Source: Nautilus pompilius
Lineage: Eukaryota > Mollusca > Cephalopoda > Nautilida > Nautilidae
Reading direction: 5' to 3'
DNA length: 64,000 bases
Assembly (NCBI GenBank): GCA_018389105.1
Contig: JACATO010000603.1
Location: 186,001-250,000 of the forward strand
Shown: positions 1 to 14,600 of the stretch, in pieces
Numbering within the stretch: position 1 is the first letter of the stretch
Layout: each line of letters begins with the position of its first letter
The notes under the pieces: generated by a model
Seen by the model: the letters and a program-made list of their open reading frames with translations, nothing else
Database searches by the model: none
Told to the model about the DNA's origin: nothing
Program-made: the position numbers and the translations under genes

Positions 1-458
1 TTGGGAGAACATCGGGTCTGGATGATTTTGAAAAATGGCGTGCACAGGATACTCAGCGAATGTACTTATTGCGTCAACTTCCTGATTGTATTGTGATTCA
101 GTTACTGCGTTACAAATTCAGTCCCAAAACAAAGTTAATAAAAAAGATTAAGGCCCCAGTTAATGTCACTCTGAAAAACTTGGATTTAAAGAATATAGTT
201 TATGATACAATCACAAATCGGACAGATATGACTGCAGTTAATGAGAGTTACAAATACAATTTGTATGCAGTTGCTGTTCACTTGGATGCTCAAGGTACCA
301 GCTTTGGGCACTACATCTCTTACTGTCTGGATAATGATGGACTATGGTATAAATTTGATGATGCTTGTGTTTCAAAGGTGAACATGCAGTATGAATTGAC
401 AACTGAGCAGCTACGAGAAAATGCATATATTCTGTTCTACAAAAGGGCCAGTGGATAA
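1..458 (+). CDS. Ubiquitin-specific protease (USP, peptidase C19), C-terminal exon, partial
   Basis: A frame that enters open at the left edge (codons begin at base 3) runs about 151 residues to a TGA at 456-458. It encodes the end of a USP catalytic domain, which removes ubiquitin from proteins. Visible hallmarks are the strand block LPDCIVIQLLRYKF, the histidine box GTSFGHYISYC with the catalytic His, and the closing block WYKFDDACVSKV followed by AYILFYKR. The catalytic cysteine box lies outside the window to the left. No splice acceptor is seen, so this is one large terminal exon or an intronless gene. The divergent sequence did not let me name a USP subtype. The family call is firm; the subtype is unknown. 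Confidence 0.92.
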   Translation, partial: GRTSGLDDFEKWRAQDTQRMYLLRQLPDCIVIQLLRYKFSPKTKLIKKIKAPVNVTLKNLDLKNIVYDTITNRTDMTAVNESYKYNLYAVAVHLDAQGTSFGHYISYCLDNDGLWYKFDDACVSKVNMQYELTTEQLRENAYILFYKRASG

Positions 459-911
459 ACTGTTTAATTGGACTGGTGGCATGATAAAATTGAGGGTCTG
501 AGGTTGCTCTCTGAGAGAGTGGTTTGGTTTGGCAGACCTGCCTGGCATGATTCTTGCTGTTCTTTAAATTTTGAGAGCTTTACCAAAGATTTTCTTGCTA
601 AAATCAGAAGTTCCAGGCCTCTCATGGCACACAATTAACAAAGTTTATTTGAGGACAACCAGATGCACCACCACCACCAGAATTTCCTGCCTTGTCAACA
701 TAGGTGTATGCCAACAAATTATAAAGTTTTTATTTAAAAAAGAATGTTTTCTAAAGTATTATTACTTCTCATTGGTAATTCATGAATACCAAACTTTTAA
801 TTTTCGTGTTTGTTGGATCAGAACATTTAAAAATGAATGTACTTCATAGGTTAATGAATTTTAGAACATCTCAACTTTCCTGTAGCAGACCAGTAGAACT
901 TTGCTATTTAC

Positions 912-917
912 AATAAA
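912..917 (+). terminator. Poly(A) signal AATAAA of the USP gene
   Basis: A canonical AATAAA lies about 450 bases past the USP stop codon, in AT-rich sequence, and is the best candidate end of that transcript. The 3' UTR between 459 and 911 shows no other structure. Confidence 0.6.
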
Positions 918-1636
918 TAATTTTTAAGTGACATTAATTTTTCCTGGGCACACTGACACAAGGTAGACAACCCTGGTGAAGGAACGTAGTGCCATGTTTA
1001 TAAGGTTATCTGCTAGGAAGGATCGCCAACCCTGTGCCATGTAGAAGGAAACCCTGCACCTGGCTGGTAAATAAGAGTAAGAAGAAATATTGGCAAGGAG
1101 GTAGGCAAAACCAAGTTGTTTCTACGGGAAGTATAACTTTTCATGCCACCTAAATGTTTTAGAGTACATTATTATTGTGGTTTAGTGATTGCCCCTGCTT
1201 TAGATAAAACTGATATTTTAAAATAAAAGCCTACTTTTGAGATATGGAAACAAAAAATAATGCGATTTATATTTACACACAATATGTGTTGGATATAATA
1301 AAATTTATCAAGAAAAAATTGAGATCAAAAATGATTTTCTAATTTCATTAAATGGAAGCTATAGTGTGCTAATTTTGTGGCATATATTATTTTTAAAAAT
1401 TTAAGTGATACCACTTGGTAATAGTGAGTGATTTCTCTGCCATTTTATAATGATATAACAAATCAAATGTTATATATTGACTGTGTGCAAATTGTTTTGA
1501 CAAGTATTTCTTTCTTTAATTTTAAAATACTAGCAGATTTTTTTTTCTTTGTGTTTGCAAAGCATTTCTTTTTAAGTGATAAACCTCCCTCTCCCAATAT
1601 CTTTTTGTTCTGGGAGGAGATATATATATATATATA
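918..1636. other. Intergenic, no gene seen
   Basis: AT-rich sequence with short frames only. A slightly less AT-rich patch at about 950-1090 could be old repeat sequence, but I recognise no family. A short (TA)n run at about 1619-1636 precedes the next element. Confidence 0.5.
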
Positions 1637-1860
1637 CAGGGTGTCCGTAAAGTTACTATACAGTCTTACAGTTACTGGTCGTTGTTTCAATGCCGGTAGA
1701 TGACATTTCTCAGTTTGTCCATACTTTCTCCTGTAACAGTTCCGTCGAAGAACTGTGGACCCACAATTCCATGACGATTTCCTGCCCAGACAGTTATTCC
1801 AGGCTGGTTCATGGGATGATCGAAATGGTAAGACTGTAAGTAACTTTACGGACATTATAC
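1637..1860 (-). mobile_element. Mariner-type (IS630-Tc1-mariner) deletion derivative, about 220 bp
   Basis: The left end cagggtgtccgtaaagtta and the right end taactttacggac are inverted repeats of each other, and the left one follows a TA. The minus-strand interior encodes a transposase scrap reading [17 protein letters not shown] and then DGTVTGE, the block around the second catalytic aspartate of DD(34)E transposases. About a kilobase of a full element is missing, so this is a non-autonomous copy. The right edge is accurate to a few bases. Confidence 0.75.
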
Positions 1861-3288
1861 TGGAGATGTTCGAATGAAACATGGCTAAAATACCATTGCT
1901 GAATTGGGTCAGGTTTCATTTGAATCTTTCTAGTATACAATTTTTATATTGTTTTATAAATCAATATTTAGCCAGAACTTTCATGAAAAATGTACAGGAT
2001 TTTCACAGCTGTAAACAATTAGTGTTGAGGTGTGAGGCCTAGGGTTGTTCAAAGGCTGTTAGGTATTGTGGTCAGAGAGACTGATGTTTTATAACAATAT
2101 CTCCATGAGCCTTTGTTGTCTTATTGCACCCTACAGTTGAGGCCTATCACTCAGAAGCAAAATGCTCTAAAACGAAGCCTTATTAGTAGTTAGGAGGGGT
2201 GGGGAAATTGGTTGAGTTATTTTATTTAAGAAAGTAAACACACTTCTTTGCAGTGGTGACTGATGACCAGTTATATTCTTTATAATGATGCTTAGTGCAT
2301 CTATTTTTGTATACATTTATTTATCCTAACATTACTTTTAAAAGTTCAGTATTTTTACCTGTAATCTTGGAAAGAACTGTTACGTGCAAATAGATATGAA
2401 AGTGGACTGAGAAAGCTTCTTGTTTTTCAAAGAGTGAACAGTTATTGGAAGGCGATTTATTGTCTGGTGTTGTGCAATCTTAGATCACACTGGGGAGAAC
2501 AATTAAAATGAATAGTATCTTTTAAAAAAAGAAAACAATTTATCTTTTAAACTGAGTTTTCATGAATTTTGGATTCATTTGCTTCTTCCAATCCACCCGA
2601 AGTCTGCTTTACTTGTCTTTAGTAATATAGCACATTTTTTTAAAGCTATTGCTGTATAAGCACAATTTTGAAAAAATATTGTCATTTATGATATAATAAA
2701 CGACCTGAGCTGCTAGATTAGGGATTTCCCTTTCTATGCAATAATCAAGTGCAGGGCTACAATGGTAGCAGAGGATTGTGGTGCGTGTCCAATCACACAT
2801 TCTGTTGGCTTTTGCTTGGACAAAAAATGAATTAGAAATGCATTGGGGAAATGTTTGAAATGTGCATAGAAGCCAGATAACATAAAAGCATACAATTACC
2901 AGTTGGAGTGGGTCTTTCCATTAGTATAGTATTAGAATCATATATTCTAAAATTATTTCATTGATGAAAAATTTAAATAATGTAAACTGAGAGAAAATAA
3001 ATCATTTGAAAAAATTTTTCCTCATTAAAAAAAAAAAAATTGTGTTACAATTTGGAGACCAGAAAATAATGTATTTTTAAACTGAAAATTATATAATACA
3101 GAATTATCTAAATGCACTTGTTACGAAATGCTGCTAGTCAAGTATATTTACAGTGTTTTTGTTTGATTTTGAAAATTATCATTTTAATTAGTAATTAATA
3201 CAGTATTTCATTGCTTTGTCAGCTCTACCCAATCTGTGAAAAATTCTAAAGAAATGTAGTTTAATATATTTCCCCAACAGAGAGGGTA
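1861..3288. other. Intergenic, no gene seen
   Basis: AT-rich sequence, including a poly(A) run near 3027. No frame with family resemblance and no clear repeat boundaries. Confidence 0.5.
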
Positions 3289-3756
3289 TACAAAGGGTGA
3301 TGCAAAAGTTGCTCCCATAGAGAATTTTTTTCTTTCCAGGTAAGTGATGGCTGCAAAACTAACGCCTGAGCTTAACTTTCATGTATGGAAGGCAAGGTGC
3401 TTCAAATCGATCAGTTGCAAAATTTAATGAAGAACATCCAGAGAGGCCTCCAATTGATCAGAGAACTATGGAAAGGAGAATTAATTGATTCAAAGAAACT
3501 GGAAGCATCCATGACCATCTGCGTAAGGGCAGGTCAAAAAGTTCAACTGAAAAACAGCAGCAGTTGTATTGGATCATCTGAACAGCCAGGAATATTAAGA
3601 AATTGGATAATATAAGCTCTTAAGTGTTACAAAATCAGCATGGTTCTATGTTAATGGCCAACGATTTGAATATTTGTTTTAATTTTAAAAAAAAAAAAAA
3701 TTTTGTCTTATTATTCAAAATTCTTATGGGGCATAACTTTTGCACCACCCTGTATT
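3289..3756 (+). mobile_element. Second mariner-like deletion derivative, about 470 bp
   Basis: Terminal inverted repeats read agggtgatgcaaaagttgc on the left and, as reverse complement, cagggtggtgcaaaagttatg on the right. They differ from those at 1637-1860, so this is another family. Reading across frameshifts, the interior gives the N-terminal helix-turn-helix part of a transposase, with pieces like ERPPIDQRT and RFKETGSIHD and a following GRSKSS. The catalytic DDE part is absent. The longest intact frame, 3385-3615, is out of frame with these motifs for part of its length and is not a host gene. Confidence 0.8.
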
Positions 3757-6700
3757 ATACTTGATACTTGTTTTTAAAATGTATCAGCTACTTTTGAACC
3801 ATACATAATAGTGATGTATATCTAAAACGAAAGCTGCACGCAAGTAAAAAGTGCAAGTTTATATACAAAGTCATTTCTGTACTACCCCTTTTATGTTACT
3901 GGGAGGAAATTTTGAGGAATAGATCAATGGTTTTAGGCAGCAATGTAAATAAATGTTAAGTTATTATGCATATGCTTTTGAATTCCATATTGGCATAACC
4001 TAAAAGAGAAATTAGCTTTGCAAAATCAAATGTCATGCTATTTGAAAATAAATTTTTGTTTTTGTGAACAAGTTATTAAAGGTGTTTTTGTGTTTGTGTC
4101 CAGCATATTTTTATAGTGTGAATTTATTCATATAAAATAAAAAAATTATGATATAGTGAACTACTATACCATTACTAACAAGATTAAATATTTTTTGTAA
4201 CAATTAGTATTTCTCAAAATATGAAGAAAATTTTGATGTGTTAAATCTATGGAGAGAATTCATTTTCTTCTAAACTTGTCTGTGAAAAAATTTAGTTTCT
4301 ATGACTATCCAGGGTATGAAGTAGTGAGAAAACATTGAATAAATTCACTTATTGTAATTACATTTTCCATTGAGGCTAGATTTCTTGATTTTTCTTTCAT
4401 CGTGACATTAAAAACAAAAATAATGTACTTTGTCATAAAACTTTATGCGTGTAAATACAAGTAGTAATGAACGTACACTGGAGGGGTTATTGTTGCCTTA
4501 AAGGGAGGTTTGAATGCCTTGTCTGTTAGAAAAGGAGATAGTTGCTTTGCCTTTTTCTAAATTAAGAAAAATATTCTTGATCTAAGGAAACCATATATGT
4601 GGCATATAAAATAACTCAATTCTTCCTGGTTTTTTTCCAAGAAAATTGCAATTGTTTTATCTTCATAGTTGTCCTTTCACCAGGGTTTTAACATTTGGAA
4701 AGTCTGAAAATACTAAAATTTTTAGTTAAGGTTTTATCTTAGAATGCAGATTTGATTTAAGAACAAGTGTAATTTTTTTTTTATTTTGTTTCTAGGGATA
4801 GTACATGTTCATTATGCTAGTGATCAATAGTTGGCTAGATCTCTCAACCTGTCCACATGACATGAATTGTTATTTTCCCTGTTGAAAACTTGCTGAGAAA
4901 ATCTAATGATGACCTTAAATATAGCAAGATAACGCTTTATTTAGATGTAGAAGAGTCTTCATACAAAACAAGTAAATTTGGTAATATCATTGTTTTATCA
5001 TTATTTTGTTGCATAATTTAAATCAATTTAATTGCAAAATGGTATATATATATATATATTTTTAAGTTTATACTATGTAAAACTTAAAATGTTTTTGTGT
5101 AGAAAGATGCAAGTACAATACAAAATTCATTTTAAAAATATACAAAATGACCCTTTTTTTCCAAAATCTTTTATTTTCCTGTGAAAGTTATTGCATCAAT
5201 AGTAGTTCTACTTGCATATATATTCATTAAAACACCCACCAACCTTTCCATTATAGCATATTTGGTGGCATAAAGTGATTTTGGTTAGTGACTATTACAG
5301 CAATCATAAATAACTGGCTCTGCTGTATTCACTCACCATATTCCTAGAATAGTTGAGATGGACCAGACTGCATATATTTTTGGCTATGTTTATACTTCAG
5401 ATAAACCCTAGCACAGTCATAAAAATATGGTGTATAGCAGATTACCAAAATGAGTACAAAACCTAGAATTTAGCTTTACAAAGTGTTATAGTAGGCACGC
5501 TTATGTGAGACAGTGTAGCTAATAAACTTGGGTATCCCCAGTGCAAACATCATTCTCATCAACCTGAGAAAGATCTTAGAATCCAAAATAGATTTTGATT
5601 TAACATTGGGTAGGTAGGTTCCTTTCACCATCATTGAGAATAATTTGGCTTTTGGTATGCCTCAGCATTGTTATAATCTAAAATCTGCTTTAAATTGAAA
5701 AGTAGTTAAATTCCATTCTAAAGATTCAGTACTGATTAGCTGATGAAGGACCATATTAGAAAAAGTTACATTGCTGTTGGCAGTTGTTTCCATTTATTTT
5801 ATTGGAGGTTTTGTTTAATTTAAATAGCTCTTGATTTTGGACAATTCAAAATATTTTAGCAGATATATTCCTGTAACCAACCTTTTTCACATTTTTTGAA
5901 TTCCAAGTTATGCAGATTACAAATTAACCTTATGAAACCACCAAAAACATTTACCTGCTTAAATTAATGACCCTAAGTAAAGTTGCTAATATTTGGTAAA
6001 TTATTTCTGTTCTGGTAAACTTTGATGATGATATGCTTTTGTCAACTGTTGAGATGTAAACTTATAATAGTTAATCAACATTCATTCCTATAAAATATAT
6101 AATTCGTATCTGAATGCTCTACTGTTAATTAATCAAATGTGCATATTTCCCATCATGATTAACTAAATAATGCTACCTGAAAACAAGCTAGTTACATCCG
6201 GTAAAGTTATGAAAAGAAGTTCTATTTTTCAATTGAGGTGAACCTTATTTTTCAACTCTCTATAAAGTTTTTGACATACTAAAATTTTCAATATGTGTCA
6301 AGATAAATAATACATGCTTGTAAATATACATAATTTGAAGTTTCGTTAATAGTCAAAGCAAGTCTTGCTTACAGAAATTAAACATTGATACCAAAGTTTA
6401 GTACTAAACTTTTTTAAACAAGAGACTTATTTTTCTGTATAAATTTTCATTAGTTGCCTTTCATCATCAAAGATGCTGCTGTTGTTGTCCATGCAATTGA
6501 AGCTAAGACTAATTCATGAGTGAAAGTTTCTTCCACGGTAGTTTCACGTGTAAATTGAGACACTGTAACCAATAGATCTGCCATTGTGTCTCTTTCTCTC
6601 CTTGGTAGTCTAGGTTTTGATGAAAACAGAAAATTTCAGGGAAATCTTTTCTAGCCCCTTCCATTGTGGTCTTAACCAAGGCTGCTTCCATGCTCAGAAT

Positions 6701-8615
6701 CAAGTGACATGTCCTGCACCTTACTACATCAGCACCAATACTCACCCGTCACTGTAGGACTTTCTTCTAATAGCAGAACCCACACAAATTGTTTATAGTG
6801 GTGATGGCTTGTGTTATACCATCTACACTCTTGCCCACACCCATATGCTTTAGTGGCATACCATGTATGCACAAGATAACTGACAGGAGTTTACAGTGCA
6901 GTTTATGGCCATCAAGTAGAGAATTGCTCTGTGCAGCCTTTGTAACAGTAGAAGACTGCTAATCAAACATCCATTGTAGAGTATAACTCTCATCCACCAT
7001 AACCATTTTGGACTTTGCTACTTACCCAGTTGATGAATGTCAGAGTATGTGCTATAATAAATATAGCAATAAAATACATAGACTAAATAACATATATACT
7101 TTATTAATAGAATAATGCTGAGAAATGCTTTGACATTTCTTATGTTCGATCAAATATATGTTATGTAAAATTTTTCCCCCTGCCACTTGTTCCGGCATTC
7201 AGAAGAGATGAAGCTAACCTGGCCCTCGGTACATAATAATATGTTCTGTGGTGTTCCCTGACCTTGAATCTCATGCAGTTTAGTGATTGGCTTTTCAGTT
7301 TGATCAAAATAGAAGATTGTTTCTTATATTGAATATTAGAAGACAACCGATCTGCAGCCTCGTAACACCATAACAAAACGAATTTCTGAACTCTAGAAGC
7401 TACTAGTCTGGCATGAGTAGTGGTTCAACAAGCTGACTAAATTTCATCTTAGACAAAAGTGGATGCTATATCAAAAATAGTAGTAAAAAAAGGTAACAGA
7501 CAAGTAGGACAAAACAGAGCAAGGGAGTGTGGTACCTTAGCCTGGGTTTGTATCTGCATTCTGTTGGTAGAACACTTCCACCTGAAACAGTATTTCATTA
7601 CAAAGATAACCTGAACAATAATGCTTCTCCATCTAGTAGATGGAAAATTTCAGAATTGTTTATAAAGATCTCAAGCTTTTCATATTACATGGCATGTTCA
7701 AAAGCTTATCCTGCACTTGCTGAGATTGTTCAGATAGCCAAATAAAATGGTGAGGCATTTCTCATTTCCCCTTCACTGTCTGAAATTTAAAATAAACTTA
7801 CCATTACTTGGTGCAGTGTAAAGTGCTTCTCAACCTGTTCCATCTGATGGCTCAAGGTATTCATGATTAGTGCACCATAAGACAATCCCCCATTCTTTTT
7901 TATTCAGATGATAGATCACTTTTAAATAACTTTTAACTAATGGAATTTTGACCACAATTTACTACAATACCATATCAATGTGTTGCATTAATCCTGATCC
8001 TGCCTATTTTTTTATCTTTCAGTCATAAAAGTATCCATTGCCATCACATGCTTAAGCTATCCAGGGGATCTAGGTATATAATTGTTTACGAGGAAAAGTA
8101 ACAGGTTGGTAATTAGTAAATAATTTTTTTAAAAAACTTTCACCATTTAACTTGCATTGTAGTTCATCTGTAGTATCAGTCAGAACATAATGCAGCAAGT
8201 TTAAATTTTAAAAAGATTGAAAATTGTGTGATAGGATAATTTTGGAAATTTTTATTAGAAAATAAACAGTTATTAATAACTATTGTTTCATCACCTTAAG
8301 AGCAGAATTCTGTTGTTTATGATAAAATTTAAGCTTCACTTAATTACAACCTACAATTATTTTTGATATTTTTTGTTTAGTTTACCAAATCTAATTGTAG
8401 CTCCTTATGTAATTGGAACTGATATATACTGAACAGGATCCAAAAATCCAGTACTGGTGACTAGCACAGAAGCAGGTGCTCACTTGAGACTGCAGAGGTT
8501 ATACCTACATTCTTTTTCTTCTTGACCGATTTTTGTTTGTGTGTGTGTGTGTGTTTAACAAAATGGAAACGTGTATATATACTCATTTGAATTAGATAGT
8601 GATGAGTATGAAAAT
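3757..8615. other. Intergenic, no gene seen
   Basis: About 4.9 kb of AT-rich sequence between the USP end and the 3' end of the EEP gene. It has (TA)n at about 5042-5060 and (TG)n at about 8536-8553. Frames at 6509-6745 and 7161-7376 (minus) resemble nothing I recognise; the less AT-rich stretch 6440-7060 may be an old repeat. A minus-strand AATAAA at 8256-8251 is a candidate poly(A) signal for the EEP gene. Confidence 0.45.
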
Positions 8616-11600
8616 CTATACTATTGTCTCTGCTATCATTAAAAGATGATCTGAAGGATAAAACTCCTCTTGCATTATGTTATAGACTATTTTAAAAAGT
8701 TGATAATTTGTGGTATAAAATGCAAGTAAGAGAAGTGCGATGCTAAATGCGCACAACAACAGGCTTATTGCTGGTGGTAGCTGCATAAGAGGACAGTACT
8801 TATGTAGGCTTCGAAGCTTTCCTCGACTAACTACTCTCTTGAAGAGCAAATCATAGTTGCACAGACATAATGGAATGTTTTGATGTGATATTGCTGATGA
8901 CACAAGAACTTGTAAAAAAATCAATAATGTGAAAACAATTAGCACAACACCAAAAATTAAGGTCACAAGTAAACTGTAGAAAACAAGAGAGCTACATTCT
9001 TCACATTTGGGTAGATTGCAGTTCATGTTACTCTCATGAATACACAAGCCACATCTGCATGAACCTCTAGGGCCACAGTCCTGGCTACAGGAGTAACCAC
9101 TAATTGCATTAAAGGAATGTCTGGCTTTTTCTACCACAGTCCAAAATCTGTGCCACAAAATATGTTTATAAAACTTCTGCTTATATGCAGATCCATTGCC
9201 ATTAAATGTGATTGATCGTACACGAAGGTTTTTTGACACAAGAATTCTGTCTGGGCGGCTTTCATAACCAGGAGTTGGCTAAAATGAAAAAAATAAACAA
9301 ATAAAGGTAAAATTTTCATGACTTAAAAAAAATTTTTAATTGAAAATAATTCTGATAACTTGATTTTTTAGCTTGTAAATAAAATATCAACTCAGTAAGA
9401 ACAAAGAGTACAGTCGACCCCCGTGTAATCGCGGCCCCAGTTATTCGCGGAATTTTCCTTAGTACCTAACTAATAATTGTTCGTGGAAACCCCCGCATAT
9501 TCGCGGAATCGCAAATATCTTCCGCGATTTTTTATGGCTTTTTTCGTGGCAATATTTTTTTTTTCACGCTTTTTAACGCTAAATTATTAATAATGATATA
9601 ATTTACTAATTTTGTAATATAAATACTAACGTAAATTCAGCAAAATATCAATATAAAATAAACGCTATTGGCTGGAGGTTTCAAAGTAGCCAATCCGAGA
9701 GTGTTATTCATTTCTCGTTGCTGCTGATTGGCTGCTGCCCACGAGGCGCTGTCTCAGGCAGATGCAGCCCCGCATCATCCCAGTTTACCACGTGTAGCTA
9801 TCTCGAGTGTTTCTCTGAGTGTTGTATTTTTTATTAAATTATTATTATTATATATTTACTTATATTTTCTTTATTATATTTTGACGTTTATAGACATTTC
9901 TATGGACCACGTCCAATATTCGCAGTTTTTCACTCTTCATGGGTGCTCTAGGAATGTAACCCCCGCGAATACCAGAGGACAACTGTATAGTACTCTATGT
10001 TAAAAAAGACTGATACCCAGTTTTTTTTATTATTTTTTTAATCTAAATATTGAGAAATAAAAAACAATAATAATCAGTCCAACACAATACATAATGACTG
10101 ACTAATAGAAGTTACATGTTTTCAGGAAATTAAACTTTGCTGAGAAGCTGAAGCTTCAGCGTATTCAAATATTGTCAACAGACGAAATTTAAAGGAAATA
10201 GTTGATATGGTGAATGAACTGAACTTAGATGAGTTTTAAAAGTTTGCTGAGCTGCACATAACTGTGGCAGTGAAAAATTGTTCTGGAAGAGCAGATAAAA
10301 AGATATAATATACAACCTACAACTAAGTTTTGGTCATAATAAAGGCAAAGCTACTTGTACATAATTAGTGTGTGACATGACTTTTTAATGGTAGGTTGTA
10401 TTTGTATTAAAGGCAGTTCTAATTATTCATTAAAATAGCTATAGTTTCTGATGAAGTGCAATATTAATGGTTATTTGGAATATTTTGAATTATACTTTCA
10501 GCATGCATAAAAGCATACCTTTGATTTGACTAGATAAACTGTAGTGTATGAGAGAGGCAACCTTTTTTCAAAACCTGTTCTTATCAAAAACTTGTATAAG
10601 AAAAAGATATATATGTAGCAATATGCAGCACCAGATACTTATTCACTTTTTAGTTTTGTCAAAATCACAGACTCATTTCTTGTTATCTGGCAATATTCTT
10701 ATGCAATATTAAAGATTAGTTATCTTGCAATGCAACAACAGTATTGCATATTTATTTACCAACCTGAAGATTCTAAAATTACAAGGTTAAAAACAAATAT
10801 AACATTTGTTTAGAAATTATAAACTTTAGTACTAAAATACAACGTGTTTTGTTTTATATAGGCAAAGACGTGAGAAATAAAGCATAACTCACCATATTAC
10901 TGAAGGTGAGTCCTTTTCCAGTAGCATTCATGGAAAGCCAAGCATCAACTAATCTTATATGCAGACTCTTCATAAAGGTAATGAGTGCTAAAGAACAGTG
11001 GCTTTCATGAGTTGGAGCTCCTTCAGTGAGCAGTCGGACTGGAGAGTCAAAGTCACTGTATGTGTTGAAGTCACCAACAACTATCACATTCTTTAGCTCA
11101 TTTTCTGTAATCCCACCAAAAATATATATAAATAATTTAACCAAAAAATTCAGATAAATAATCTTTATATGAGAATTTAAAAATTCAAACCTGATTTAGC
11201 AAAAAGTATTTCTTTCCATTAATTATTTATTCTTATTTAAAAAAGATATTATTCTGAGCAAATTTTGTTAATGTGTGATTAACATCAATTTTTGTTATTA
11301 AACATTTATATGCTATTCAAAATTTTTCCATATACTAAACAAATTTTTTGCCAAAATAAACATTTATTGGGTTTATTATCTGCCATTAGTTGAAAATGCA
11401 GACATTTTTCAAAACATTTAGGTATTATTTATAATTCTTTTATTTGGCAATTTCATTTTTACCTTAATTTTTAGTGCTATTATATTTTTATTTTGTATTT
11501 CCTTTAACAAATATGTATTATTCTTTAAAATGACATAGAATTCCCTCAAAATTAATTTCATTTTTAGATTATACTAAGTTAAATTTGGTTAAAACACACA

Positions 11601-14600
11601 CATTTGGACTTTGGGCATTAGCATCTGTTAAGTCTAATCAAAGTGGATTTTGTGTGTGTGTGTGCATACATACATACACTATTCTATGAAGCACACTCAC
11701 ACTGAAACATGCCTAACAGCTTAAAATTAGATAATTCTACTCAATAATTTTATTTTGACAATGAAGAGCTAATTTGTAATTATTATCCCTATTATTACTA
11801 ACTGTATTAGTTAGTACCTGTCCACACATTCAAAACCTAAATTATAAATTAAAAAGTCACATTTGGTAGATCTAACATTTGTAAATGTTCAGTGGACTCT
11901 AAATCATTAAAAGATTGAAATATTTTCATAAATCTCTGCTGAACTCCCTCTAAAGACCAATAGTTTTTCTCAAATTCCACACCTGCATAGCATAATCAAG
12001 ATGTGAACAAACCAATAAAGTCAAAACTTACTTTTACGTACATACGATGATCACTGCTTCATTGTTTAGCAGTAAATTTACCTGATAATTATTTCATTTT
12101 TGAGTATTAACAATATAATAGTGTTTAGTATCTTGCAAAACTTCTACGACACGATGCATATCAGTAAAAATTTTAAACACACACACATACCTATTCCCTT
12201 AACTTTTTCTCTTGTTTGTTCATGTGTAACTTTTTCAAAAGCTTTACTGAAGTCTTGTTTAGGGCTTCTCTAACAAATCTAAAGTTTTTGAAGACTTATC
12301 ACTTAATGTCCATGTTAACTATAATATTCTGAGGTCTATATTAATACTAAAATGTTTGTGAAAATGTTGAAGTAAAACATCTCAACTCCTGTATAAAACA
12401 ATCTTGACATGACTGTTTGGTTTTAAATTTGTATAAAAAACAAAATTTTTTAAAATTCACTTTTAAATTAAAGTCACAACACTTACCATAAATATAACGT
12501 AAAAGTTGTGCTGCATTCCCACATTGTTGCTGTCGATCATATGAAAAATGAACAACAGCAATGTTTATAGTGACTTCGTCACTAACTTTTACTGAGGTGT
12601 GTAAAACAATCCTGCGGTTTGTGTCAGGTCCACTGAGATATGGCAAAATCTGAACAGTTGAGGTCAACAATGGTTTTTTGCTGAGAATACCAATGCCTGG
12701 AAAAACAAGTAGAAATAAACATTCTTAACTGTTGTAATTCATAATTTTCAGCACAGAAAAAAAAATCAATAAATCAGTCAGAAAAGATGGGAAAAATTAC
12801 TGCTGTTTATTAAAGACTTTTTTTTTTTCAAATTACCTTCTCTCTCCCAGCCTTTCCAGTAAGAACCTTTCACTTTTTGTACATCATTAGCAGATTTTAC
12901 ATTCAGCCAACTATATTCTGGTAACAGTTCTTTTAGTTCTTCCAGTTGATTCTTGCTTCCATCTGCATCAATTCTCACCTCCTGGAAGCCAATTACATCA
13001 GGCCTAGCATTTTCAATCTGTAATAATACATTACTTTAATGGATTTATAATAGTCAAAGGGTAAGAAACGTTACATGTTAGACAGACTCTATAAATTAAT
13101 GAGCAACTACTATATTTTTTGACACAGGTTTAATGACTTTACCAGGCTAAATATTCTGTAAATTTAAAAAGATTGGCTTTAAATCCACATTCTAATAACT
13201 GATAGACTTCACTGTTTGTAAAGCTTCATATGATACAATGCAGTTAAGTTTATGTGAAAAACTGTCATTAATAGTTTGTATACTTTACTATACCTGACTG
13301 GGAAATTTTAAGCAGCTAAGTTCTCAAAAATGTATTCATTTATTATTTAAATGAATACCTGTATACCCTTAGAAGCAGTATGTATAACACAAGAACTGTC
13401 CAGTCCAGCATATACAACAGTCATATATATCAAAATGTCTTTGATCAGATCCATAGATTATACATAACTGGCCACTGAAAAAAAATATATATATATATAT
13501 TAAAAATAAAAATTCTATACTATAATTTTGTAAACACGTTTATAACAAAACACTTTGTCATAATACTTTTGAATACCTTAAACTATTTAGTACATTCAGT
13601 GAGATTTTCATAAATTATACAACTTTACAGAATTTGGAAAATCCACAAAAGCAACCTAGCACTATAAACCCCAAGGAGATAAGGATTTCGATAATCCTGT
13701 TTATATTCATTGTTCGGAGCTGATTGATGACCAACAGCGAACTAGTTTAAGTTATCCTGGTAGCTATTATCTAGTTACGTTAATACAACAGATTACACTG
13801 CGGTCACACCTGGTATGGAGTGGCTGGTACATACAGTACACGACGGGACAGCTTCATCGTTCGGTTACACACAGGTGTGGGAATAAGTTATCCTGGTATC
13901 TATTATCTAGTTACGTTAATACAACAGATTACACTGCAGTCACACCTGGTATGGAGTGGCTGGTACATACAGTACACGACGGGACAGCTTCATCGTTCGG
14001 TTACACACAGGTGTGGGAATAAGTTATCCTGGTATCTATTATCTAGTTACGTTAATACAACAGATTACACTGCAGTCACACCTGGTATGGAGTGGCTGGT
14101 ACATACAGTACACGACAGGACAGCTTCATCGTTCGGTTACACACAGGTGTGGGAATAAGTTATCCTGGTATCTAGCTACATTAATACAACAGATTACACT
14201 GCGGTCACACCTGGTATGGAGTGGCTGGTACATACAGTACACGACGGGACAGCTTCGTCGTTCGGTTACACACAGGTGTGGGAATAAGTTATCCTGGTAG
14301 CTATTATCTAGTTACGTTAATACAACAGATTACACTGCGGTCACACCTGGTATGGAGTGGCTGGTACATACAGTACACGACGGGACAGCTTCGTCGTTCG
14401 GTTACACACAGGTGTGGGAATAAGTTATCCTGGTAGCTATTATCTAGTTACGTTAATACAACAGATTACACTGCGGTCACACCTGGTATGGAGTGGCTGG
14501 TACATACAGTACACGACGGGACAGTTTCATCGTTCGGTTACACACAGGTGTGGGAATAAGTTATCCTGGTAGCTATTATCTAGTTACGTTAACACAACAG